Below are positions 1 to 9,964 of a stretch of 64,000 bases of DNA, piece after piece. How positions within the stretch are numbered: position 1 is the stretch's first letter; every line of letters begins with the position of its first letter. The stretch is from the NCBI GenBank assembly GCA_015501605.1, contig JADNRZ010000026.1, forward strand, positions 1 to 64,000, in the 5' to 3' direction. The notes under the pieces were generated by a model. It was not told where the DNA came from. It did not search any database and saw nothing but the letters and a program-made list of their open reading frames with translations. Origin of the DNA: Panaeolus papilionaceus (Eukaryota; Basidiomycota; Agaricomycetes; Agaricales). The translations under genes were made by a program, and so were the position numbers.

Positions 1-28
1 AGAATTCTCATGCGGATATGCGAATGAC

Positions 29-334
29 TCACTGGTTAACGGCTGACATGACGCGCAGCCACCCATCTTCGTGAATGGAGAGAACATCCGGGTGAGAACA
101 AAGAATATTCAGAGTGTCGTCGTCAAAATGACCCGCGAATCCATTGATAATATCGAACTCGGCGGAAATGTGATTGTTGGAAGGCTTGACGAGCTTCAGG
201 ATATCTGAACGGTTAACCTCCTTTTTCAAGGATACAATATGGTTCCCAGTTGGGGAACGAGCATGAGGCGTGACAGAAAGAGAAGCCCCTATCGGCGCGA
301 TAGCTGAAAGAATACAGAGTATAGAAAGATGCAT
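29..334 (-). CDS. Secreted I9-type proteinase inhibitor / subtilisin-propeptide-like protein
   Basis: A single-exon gene of 101 codons. Residues 1-18 form a hydrophobic signal peptide. From about residue 30 the protein has the beta-alpha-beta I9 pattern: GNHIVSLKKEV, then a helical stretch, then FDIINGFAGHFDDDTLNIL, and an ending DVLSIHEDGWL. This is the order seen in subtilisin propeptides and in the stand-alone Pleurotus proteinase A inhibitor family (established knowledge). No subtilase domain follows, so the protein is probably a free inhibitor or intramolecular-chaperone-like protein acting on secreted or vacuolar serine proteases. The start is supported by a TATA-like site about 50 bp upstream. 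It could be the remnant of a truncated subtilase, but the clean stop after the domain argues against that. Confidence 0.8.
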   Translation of the reverse strand: MHLSILCILSAIAPIGASLSVTPHARSPTGNHIVSLKKEVNRSDILKLVKPSNNHISAEFDIINGFAGHFDDDTLNILCSHPDVLSIHEDGWLRVMSAVNQ

Positions 335-382
335 GAGTCTGAGTCTGAACAGAAGTTTGAGCTCGTTCTATCAAACACCTCA

Positions 383-390
383 TAATTTAT
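383..390 (-). promoter_or_regulatory. TATA-like box of the I9 inhibitor gene
   Basis: TATAAATT on the minus strand, about 50 bp upstream of the inhibitor ATG. The distance fits a basidiomycete core promoter with a short 5' leader. Confidence 0.4.
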
Positions 391-1097
391 AGTTCTCGTC
401 GACGGTTTTGAATCGCAGATCGAATCTCTAGGGCGCAAAAGCATCCGCGCTTCCATTCGTTTCACAAAGTCTCCATTGAAACCTCGTTGAAGGTTGATAT
501 TGCACGATAAGACTTGTCTTGGCCCATAAAATTCACCACCTGGCTGTTTGATAATTATAACTCTCGATATCGGCCGAGTTTATTTACTGAAGATGGCCAT
601 GAATGGCGGTCTGTTGTCGAGCCGAACAGATCGGATATTTGATGATGCAGGTATGAATTGATACCAGAGCAGTGTAGGACCGACATCACACCCTCAGAAT
701 CTCCGGTGCAATGTACTTTGGATGACTTACAGATGTTACGGGTTCCCATTACCAACGTTCATTCAAACGACAAATACAAGACTTGAACTAGATCTCTAAA
801 TATCTAAATGTGTGCGAGGGGGTTGACCCTGAGTATTCTCACGCACAGATGATGCAATACCATTTCGAGTTCGCTGAGGTGAACGGGCATCAGCTTTTTC
901 CAAATCCTTCACCCCGCCATTATGCCTGCACACCGTGGTTCCATCTTTTAAGTCCAATTTTGGGGAGACGATACAAGATGGACCTCAGGAGTACATTTAT
1001 TGTTTCTTTAGGACTTTGACTGCCGAGAGACCACGACTGGAATGGCACAACGGAAAAGCGCGGATTCGTCTAGGAATCAAGGGTCTTCAATGGCGGA
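391..1097. other. Gap without a recognisable gene
   Basis: Only short open frames without domain signatures or convincing splice sites are present on either strand. Confidence 0.4.
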
Positions 1098-3143
1098 TCT
1101 AACCCAAGGAACAGAGCTCCAATGCAGGACGAGCACGACTTCATCAGTAAAAAGGTGACTTTCCATCGCAGAGAAGCTGAAGAAACTGGGGAAAGAGCTC
1201 AATTTGCTGAGGAGAGGGTCAACATGACGTCCAGCAGAGAGAAGGGCATCCCAGCTTCTCCTGTAACGACTACTCCACCAACTGCTCTTCCTACCACACC
1301 CGTTTCTTCTCCAGTTATTGGAGGGCACGCCAAACTTCTCAGCATGGTCGATGAAGGCGACGAGTCTGTTGAATCAACACCCTCCAAGCCACCGCCTCTA
1401 GCACCCGAGTCGTTGGCGAAGAAGATCCAAGATCTCATCGATTCCATGCCGCTTCCTCAACCTGGTGAGGAGAAATCCATTCCTATCATCAAAAATTCCA
1501 AACCTCCGGATCGCGACAAGGACGGCCGTCCTATTCCACCCCCCAACGCAACACCTGTTAAAGACCCCAAGGTGCTCGTCTTTCCAGCGCGACAATCATA
1601 AACGGGAGCGATACTGGCAGACGGAGTATTTGGAGTGTGTTAGAGAGCCTTGGTGCTCCTCCCCATGTATTTCCGCCAACCAACGACAAGGACGAGGAAA
1701 CAACGACACCACCGGATCCAGGAGGCCACGACACGGATGGAGACGGCAGCCCAGACATTTTCGCAGATATTTTTAGTGTTATGGTCTAGTCTCCCCTCAT
1801 CCCAGATCATAAAGATCTTGTTGAACTCGCTGAGCCTGTCGACTTGAAAGGCAACTCTGTTGATGGCGATTCATCCTCCAATCCTGTCGCTGGCACGTCA
1901 TCTGGACAAGTTTGGCTTCTATCTGCTATCTGGAATCTTGGATCAATTGCTAGTACCAGCAAGGCTGCACTGTGATTCATCGGTTTTCCAGCGATGTTGT
2001 GATATCCGGGACCAGAACGAGCGTAGACGGGAACGGGAATACGGTTAGAATCTGGACAACGCTTGCATGGGTACCCGCAGACACCAAACTGTCCGTACAA
2101 GTTATGTGGTGGGGTTCTCGTTTGTGACTATTTTTTTGTTGTATAGTATTCGTCATTTTCTCAGCCTTTTCTTTCAGATATCTCCCTCCTCCAGTTCTGG
2201 AGATTCTGGATGACAACTCTTGAGGAAACAAAACGCGCCACGATGATCACGACGGTCCTAACATGGTTTTTTTAACAACCATCCTATCAACTCCCTGCCT
2301 GTCGCCGTTCGCCCAGCACTTCTACTTCTACAACGCATTGCACCATTTGTTGGGTATAAAGAAACCTTGATTTCGTGGAGTTGGAAGACTGTAAAGAGTT
2401 ATGATGTTGGTGTGTCGCATTTATTCGTCATCAACATTCTCTCATGTCGTTTAGGTTTTGGTGTCACTCTAACCACAACGTGGCTCTTGCCAATTGCACT
2501 TATCCCTGGCACATGGAACGGGCACGATTTCCCAAAATCGCCATCACCAGCGTCGCCCATTCTGCTTCGTCCCGTTGATTCACCATCATCTTCCCCTCCA
2601 ACATCGTCATCTCTACTCCTACATCTCTATCTCCTACATCTCTACCTCCTACATCTCCACCTCCAGCGATACCTGCTAAACCGACTACACCCCGTACATC
2701 ACCATCACCAGCACCCACCAACCCTGCGCCGTTGCCTACCCCCGCACCAGAGCAACCGGCACAACTACCTACACCCACACCGACTGAACTTTCAACCACA
2801 CTTCCTCCCAACTCACCAACGCCAGTTCCAGCACCTCCTGTCCTCGCAGCTAGCGCCTCTACGGACACAATCTCCAGCGTCGCCCCTAAATTATCCAGGT
2901 GGAAACATCTGGTTACCAACACGCATGCCACGTCATCTTCATCATCTACTCCCACCAGTTTACGACCACCTCTCTACTCTTGACATCTCCGCGTCAAGAC
3001 CACACTCTTCTGTACCTCCTGTTTCTCTGGAAGTCCCTCCGTCATCGCCACTTGCAAAGAGGTTATTACAAGGGCCGATGATGAACCCCGTCCCTCTACC
3101 TGACGAGAACGCGCCGATGCCGAAGTTCAAAGAGAGGGTGTAG
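1098..3143 (+). pseudogene. Decayed gene for a proline-rich conserved basidiomycete protein
   Basis: Coding-looking blocks follow each other on the plus strand but in shifting frames. The first (1122-1601) is Ser/Thr/Pro-rich and contains an amphipathic segment (SLAKKIQDLIDSMPLPQPG). The frame shifts near 1585 into a block reading SSATIINGSDTGRRSIW. An in-frame TAG (1787-1789) follows IFSVMV and precedes SPLIPDHKDLVELAEPV. A further shift near 1975 leads to TTLAWVPADTKLSVQVMWWG, a likely intron (about 2130-2190), then the C-terminal blocks LISWSWKTVKSYDVG and GVTLTTTWLLPIALIPGTW. A Pro/Ala/Ser/Thr tail ends at 3143. The order resembles an uncharacterised conserved basidiomycete protein that I recognise only by pattern; I cannot name it. 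Some shifts could be unrecognised introns, but the in-frame stops make a pseudogene likelier. Confidence 0.5.
2610..2668 (+). repeat. Short tandem repeat coding a Pro/Ser/Thr tract
   Basis: A 15-nt unit related to CTCCTACATCTCTAT is repeated about four times with drift. It encodes PTSLSPTSLPPTSPPP in the frame of the decayed proline-rich gene. Confidence 0.6.
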
Positions 3144-3149
3144 GGCGTA

Positions 3150-4285
3150 TTTAAAAAGAGGCAGAGCGTTGATTTGAAATGAAGGAACGAGTATGGGGAG
3201 ACTCTGTATGGCTTCATATCATCGTCATCCATCTTTTTCCTGGCGATTGGACTTCTTGTTACGACTGCTCTATGACCTTATCATTTTGATTACGATGTAC
3301 TTTACTATTGGATTTATACTGTACCTACTTCTTTGTATTGATTTTAGCTTGTTGTATCGCTTTGTGGTGTTGAATATCGATCCCTAACTCAGTATAGAGT
3401 CTCGAAGACTTGAAAATCATCGTGCTGAATATGCAATTATTTCTGTCCTTGAAAGTGGGAGAGCGTGGATATCGTCGTCCATTAATCGATAAATCATAAT
3501 TATTCTCTCTCACTCTATTTGTCTCGTTTCCAACGTTCCCTTCACCTCTCTATCTCGTTGAGGCGTCCCTACGACTTCTTAGCATGCCTTATATTCATCC
3601 GCTGTCGAGAGTAGTCCCAACATACGTACCTGGCGTGTAATCTCGTCATTCAACTCGTCTCGCGGAACGTTCACCCATACAGGTTGACCATGTTGCATTG
3701 AAGAGGTTCGATTTTGTGTCAGGTTTTAGAGTACAGGATTCAGAGTATAGTATGTACTGATATATAAAGGCGAGAGCGACATACACAAGGTAGATCGAAA
3801 GACAGCATCGTTGGGAGCAGGCACCATATCCAAGGCCTAAAAGACGTTTGGCTCGCATTAACGGACCTGTTGGCTACTAGTGCCATTGTTAATAATTCAA
3901 TCTCATCATTGCCATAACAGCGTGCAAGTTGGTGTCGGGATTGCATTCGTTATCGAATTATGAATCGTGATCATGGTTACATGTTACAAAGAGACACGGA
4001 GTCAAAGAGTGGTGAAATAACAGGAGGAAAACGGAACACAAAAATATGCAGTTTACTCTCGGGAAAACACACGAGTTATTATGAACCAAAGAACACAACA
4101 CGAAGAAACTGGGTAATGAGGCTGAGTATGAAGGAGAGAAGAATAACTGAATTATTCAAATAAATACTAAAACCAATGCAGAAACATGAAAAGAAGAGTC
4201 ATAACTCTAAACCACAACATTATCCACAATAGACGTGAAACGAGATATCGAAAAAAAAATCAAATCAATCTGAAACGACGCGGCA
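3150..4285. other. AT-rich intergenic stretch
   Basis: No gene recognised. The stretch from 3960 to 4260 is strongly A-rich on the plus strand and lies downstream of the kinase pseudogene stop. It probably includes its old 3' region. Confidence 0.4.
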
Positions 4286-4291
4286 TCAAAC

Positions 4292-7200
4292 TCATCTATA
4301 CCCCCTTCTCTCCTCACTTGTCTTCCTCGCGTGAGCAGACAACGTACCAGGCCTCTCCCTCTCCCTCTCCTTAATCGCCACTGTGTTAGCCTCAGCCCCA
4401 TCCTCCGTCACCACATCCGCAGTCGGACTAACCTGTTCTCCAGACACCAATCCAGCAGCAGCAGCAGCAGCAGCTCTCCTCCCTGCATTCGTAGCGGCAG
4501 CGCGTAACAGTAGACCCGAGCTTCCCCTCCGTTTCGCTTTGGCATCAGAAACTGATAGAGTAGAGGATAACGTTGAGGAGCTTTGTTGTTCAGAGGTTGA
4601 TGATGTAGTAGGTATGGATAGAGCGGGAAGTCGTCCAATAGACGTCGTCGACTCTACAGATGTAGATGAGTGTTCTCCGCGTTGCAGGAAGGGACTGGGT
4701 AGGCTTTCTTCAACCGCTAAATCATACTGACTCGGAGGCGCATCATTCGTAGATTCTATTGTCTTCGTCGTTGTCGAAGCAGCAGACGCCGATGCAGGTA
4801 TACCATCATCCACAGCCAACGTCTGCTGATTCGACACTTGCCCAGCACTCCTCGATGCACTAATCCTCTTCACCGATGCGGCCGCATTCGCCGCAACACT
4901 CGTCACTGATGAACCTGATGAAGTAGACCCATTCGACGACCTGGACATCGTCCTAATCGAAGGACGACGTATCCTCGTCGGAGGCGAAGGCTGAGATACC
5001 ACCATCACCACACTCGAGGCAGACTTGGTCCTGCTCATCGCCTCGGGCGTAGCACCAGCTTGCTTCATCCCCAGCGCTGAAGACGTCATAACTCGCTCCA
5101 TGCCTCTCGACTTCATCCTAGTCTGCGGAGCCAACAGCTCCGCTTCGGAAGGGAGCCTCTGTGTTGCCGTCGTTGTCCCATCACTCGACCCCGACCCAGT
5201 CGAATGTTGTTCGTCATCACTAAACTCCTCCGTCTCCTGCCTCACCCGCTTCCTCTGCCTCCTCACTCTCTTTCGCCTCTCACTAGGCGACGGCGGCTGA
5301 CCCGTGTCTCTCTCTCCTTCACTGCTCTCCACTTCGGTATCCACTTCATTCAAATCAAGCTTCTCCACCTTCTCCTCGCCTTCCTTTCCCAAATCAAAGA
5401 TGTTGGCGAACCCAAGCCCGACTTTAGGGCTCTTCTCAAACAGAGCACCGATTTCTGCGGGGCTTGGGGTGGCGAGGTTCATAGGGATGACAGCGGGGAG
5501 AGGGGTAGCGAGGACTTGACCAGTACCGGTAAACACGACGCCTTTCATCGCACTAGCAGGTGGCATAGCGAGGTTGGAGGGATTACTGAGTGCAGAGGGA
5601 ATAGAGTTGATGTCCGTCGTCGCAGGCACAGAACGCATGACAGGGATTTCCATCCCTCTTGAAAAGCCAGAGAGAGGACAAGGGGTAGGCTGAGGTTGAG
5701 GTTGAAGCGTCCCAAAGCCACCTCCACCCGTCGTCATCGCACGTCTGAACTGACGCGTATTACTCTCCTCAGGAGGAAGTGTATTCTTCACATCCTCAAA
5801 CACGCCTCCCATCTCCCTCCTTCCACCCGCCCTCTTCTGTTCCTTCTTCGTCAATTCCTCCTCTCTCCTCGCCAATTCATCTTCCATCCTCGCGGGCTCT
5901 TCCTCCCTCCTCGCCATCTCCTCCTCTAACCTCCTCCTCGCGCTTGACTATCTCCCCTCTCAGCTCTTCCTCTTTCTTCATCCACGCCTCTCTCACTTCT
6001 CTCTCCCTCTGGCGCACAGCCTCCATGATCTCTTCTTCCCTAATACTCATCGCCGCGGCAACTTGCTCTTCCTGACGCGCCACCAACACCCTAAGCTCAG
6101 CTTCCCTCCTCGTAATCGCATTCTGAATCGCCACGTCAACGTACTGCTGCGAGTAACCCGTCTTCTGCTGGGCTTCCTGCAACACAACACGTAAAGCCTC
6201 TTTGTGAGCCTGGAGCTGCTTGAGCATGTGTTGGAGCGACGTGATCTCTTCTTCCTTGGAGTGATGGATAATGGATAGCCGACGTTCCTTCTCAGCGATA
6301 GCATGTTCTCGCGCGAGTATTTCGCTTTCCTTGTTTGCGAGATTTGAGCTGTGGGATTTGACGATGGAGAGCCTGACAGGAGACGTCAGAAACGGAAAAA
6401 AGGGAGGGCAAATGGGGACACACATCTTTTCCATCTCTGCGACTTTGAACACAAGTTCAAGTCGTTCACGTTGGAGGAGTTGAGCCGCCGAGGGGCGCAT
6501 AGCGGGCTAAAATAGCGATTGGCAAAAGAAAAGAGAAGTAGGAACACGAGATGCGTACATTAAGATTAAGCATGCTCCTAATGACAGCATTGAGTGCTTG
6601 TGAGTAACCATGGGGTAGTGAGGGTATGCGTCCATTTCTGACATGTCAAAACGGTAAGACACGATGAAGGGAAAGGAGAGAAGCGATTACACGTACCTAA
6701 TAAAATGCTGAGCTCTGAATGAGTTTTAGTTTCATGGAAAGGGGGTTTGGGCGCAGAGTTCATAAATTAGACATCCTAACGACCAGATGTCCGACTTGGA
6801 GTCGTAGGCTTTTTCATGCATCAGTTCTGGCGACATGTAATAAAGCGTCTAAAAACGCGTCAGATATCGCTCTTATCAAGAAAAAAGGGTGAACTCACTC
6901 CAACATAAGTGTTTGCAAAACTCGCCTGCGACAGCGCCTTGGAGAGTCCAAAATCGCCCAGCTTGACCGTGTTGTTTTCATCAAGGAAGACTAACAAAAG
7001 CTTAAATAAATGAACCCAACGAATTTAAGCAATAAACTCACCGCTATCAGGTTTTAAATCTCTATGAAGGATTTGCGCCCTTCTTGAACCGCCTGTGTCC
7101 GACTCTGAAGGTGTCATTCCGACAATGCTGCAGCGCCAGAAGGATCTGGAGAAAATAATTCCAAATCGTGTCTTCGGGAATTAACCGCCCTTGTTTTGTA

Positions 7201-7625
7201 GCCGCCCTGATGATGGTGCTCAGGTCACCACCTCCACAATATTCCGTGAGGATATAAAGAATCCCAGCGTCGCGGTCAACGTATCTGTCATGATATCGTA
7301 CAATATGGTCATGGTTCAGTTCCTTAAGGATGTTCCTACGTGTTCACGTGGATTTAGTGTAGCTGATAAAACGACAGATGAGCACGTACACCTCAGCCAC
7401 AATCTGCTTCCTATCCCTCTCGCTCAATCTCTCAAAGTTCAACTACTTGCTAGCTAGGATCTATTCATCCTACAGCGATGAGAAACAGATACCATGAATA
7501 AGAATAGACGAAATACAAACTGTGCCATCACTTTTACGCTGGACCTTCCTGATAATCCCAAAACCCCCATTCCCAATCACATCTAGTGGCTCGTACTGAT
7601 CCAAAAAGCGCACACTCGTCGTCAT
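4292..7625 (-). pseudogene. NIMA-related (NEK/KIN3-type) protein kinase pseudogene with long coiled-coil tail
   Basis: Exon 1 starts at 7625 and encodes VIGNGGFGIIRKVQRKSDG, the glycine loop. The order then follows fungal NIMA kinases: [103 protein letters not shown], then a Glu/Arg-rich coiled coil and a 541-codon Ser/Ala-rich open tail. The kinase part is broken. An amber codon (7443-7445) replaces the Glu right after the predicted ATP-binding Lys. Frames shift just before HRD (about 7110), after ELCA (about 6750) and in the coiled coil (about 5940). The catalytic-loop Asn is Ser (AGC). Introns are canonical, for example GTACGT at the second donor. A working copy would regulate mitotic entry. 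Sequencing error could explain single shifts, not the whole set. Confidence 0.8.
4449..4478 (-). repeat. Trinucleotide repeat coding an alanine run in the kinase tail
   Basis: Seven or so AGC/GCA triplets in a row (CAG/CTG class) read as polyalanine on the minus strand, inside the open C-terminal tail of the kinase pseudogene. Confidence 0.6.
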
Positions 7626-7639
7626 TTATCACTACTGCT

Positions 7640-8695
7640 CTCTATTCTCCCGCCATGTCGCAATGCTGTGGTCACCGTCGTTGAAGAAAAGAATTTGTTG
7701 GGGAGGGTGTCGCGTGAACATCTTCTCCAAGACGTAACATTTTATGGTACAGGGTTGAAGTCGTGGTGGTGGTGGTGGTAAGAAGCGGAGGATGGAGAAC
7801 AGTGAAGAGTTGTGTTGCAACAATAGTAAATCGACATGTGACGGTCTCTTTCCTTTTTCGGATGTCTCTCACCAGTCACGTGGTCGCATCGCGTCGCGTC
7901 GCGTCTGGGAAAACCTCCTATTTGCATCACTCAGTTCCATTGTCCTCTGGGCGCTCCTACAGCCACCCCATTTGCCCATGTGTCTGGTTTATGGTAAATA
8001 GCATGTTCCCATTTGTCTCTCATGGTTCAAGTAGCGCGTTAAGACTCCGGGATCTGATAACGACGGAGAATCGCGTCTATATCGAGCGGTCCTGGATAAA
8101 TTGTACCTAATAATCCATGGTTATGTCACTAGGCGTCGTTTATCACCAGCTCGTTTCCTTTATATTCCAATGGAACCTGATCTCATTCATGACCTGCCTG
8201 CCTATATCTATCCGATCTGCTCGCAAGATCAGTCTCCAGTGTTGATTTTGCGCCCGGCTTTTGTGCGATGCGCCCGGCTTGGGCAATGCACTCAATTTCG
8301 TGCCTTCCAGCAATGCGGTAGCCTCATGTTACGCTCAGCATGGCTAACATTTCTCAGTCGGACCTTGTTACTTCCTTGGTACCAAAATAACTTCGACCCG
8401 GATAAGACACCCGATTGATCGACTTTCTCTTCTGAATGGTTTTGAACCGCACCAGTTTCTTAAGCTTCATTGGCCACGTTGTTCCCTGTATGCAGATGTA
8501 GAACAATACAAAGTGATGCAGATTGAATGGAAGAAAGGTAACGTGTACAATGAAAAATGAGTGCTCAGCACACGAACTATCAAACCCTAGAGTTACTACG
8601 GCAATAAACAGTCTCAGTATCACAAATGAATCAAACGAGAATCGCTCACCGTGTTCGAGGACAAAACATAATTTGAAATCTAGACCTCGATTCAT
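7640..8695. other. Gap without a recognisable gene
   Basis: Includes a short CCA/TGG trinucleotide run near 7760-7778. The open frames here are short, mutually overlapping on both strands and lack domain signatures. Confidence 0.35.
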
Positions 8696-8700
8696 GAGAA

Positions 8701-9629
8701 TCATCCAGGGCGCACTCGTTCCCCGGTATTATCCTTCACATACTCTTGATTTATCTTAGGATCTTTTTCAATACGCTCTATCTTGCCTTTCACCCGCGTG
8801 ATCCTGTCGAACAGGAGCTCGTATAACGGTTGAGCAAAGCCTCCCAACCTAAAACTTTTGTTTCGTTGTCGCTCGACTGGGGGCTGGAGGTAGGTTCTAC
8901 CCATACCACTCGATGGCTTCGTCATCTTTGTACCCAAAATATTAAACGCCGATTCCTTAGCACCGGGTGCTATTAACAACGCAAAAATCAGTTAAATGTA
9001 CCATTATATGATCCGCTTGCAACTACTTAACTCTCTCTTCAACTTCCAGAGGGTATCCCGCATCGTGGTTACCACCTGCGTATGTGTAAAATGCCCAGGA
9101 GGGCCAACGGATTTTGAAATGAGATTAAGCGCCTTCTTCTGACTTCCAGATGACCGCTTATCAGTTACAGGACAAAATACAGGACGTTGGTATCTACAGA
9201 TTCTCCCTAGCCATTCCAAGATCGTTTTATTTAACGTCAGCTGCGACTAATTGTGCACACCCCGCGGGGCCATCTACGATGTAAATCTCATGTTACCCAC
9301 CTGAGTGTACGTTGGTTACCTTGCATCAAACCACCTCCTGTGGCACGCTCCCAACGAGTTTCCTGAAATGCCGAATTCGCTAGTCGGAGATAACTTCTCA
9401 ATGAACTATAGGCAGTATAGGCTTAAGTGAATGGGGAACGATGACTTGCATCGCTTTTCCCCAATCTTGTCAAGCCCAGGAGTCAGATTAAATAGTGTGA
9501 TTAAATCTCTTTGAGTAACTGCGATAATTCCGATAGTGCCCAAGTTTGATCACTTACAATCTTAAGTGTATCAGGACCGCTAGTAGGTACAGTTACGACA
9601 GAGATCTCTCCAGCAATTTCTAACAGCAT
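8701..9629 (-). pseudogene. GTPase family copy 1, eroded
   Basis: A decayed member of the P-loop GTPase family described at 24906-26212. Exon 1 begins at 9629 with MLLEIAGEISVVTVPTSGP, matching the ISGDVSIEPV-type start of the other copies. The P-loop exon is degenerate: a GK-like pair is left but GxTGxGKSS is not intact. The third exon (from about 9405) reads FIEKLSPTSEFGISGNSLG, aligned with FIESLAG..SLSKNQLEG in copy 4, but the DTPGFSD block is gone. The next block reads PVTDKRSSGSQKKALNLI and VVTTMRDTLWK, where the family has TTMWDT. A frameshift near 9010 separates it from the C-terminal part at 8979-8701. It lies head to head with copy 2, about 335 bp between starts. Confidence 0.65.
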
Positions 9630-9964
9630 TGAGATAGCTTACGGTTCAAAATAATTCTCAAACAGCCGGTATGTGTGGCCGCCGACCCTGGATACCTCAT
9701 ATCGTCCAGATTCAAGGTACGTATGCATCACAGGGTGTATGCGGGGCACATATCCGAGGTTATATAACTGTCAACCGATTGAGGAATCATCGAAAAAAAT
9801 TACTATTTTCTCATTCGAGCTGTCAATGCCGGCGAAGCTGAGAAATGGGATGGCTTATCAATGATCTTATGCATGTTATCACATGTCGGAGACATCAGCT
9901 CTTCTCGCACGACAACCACGATCTATAACGCACCGCTTTGTCCTGTCTCATACTATACTTATAG

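Noticed and set aside
2500..2955. Gly/Val-rich 151-codon frame on the minus strand
   Set aside because: It is the antisense of the proline-rich coding tract on the plus strand.
4383..5662. Several open frames on the plus strand
   Set aside because: They are antisense to the long open kinase tail, which has the coherent coiled-coil and Ser/Ala-rich composition.
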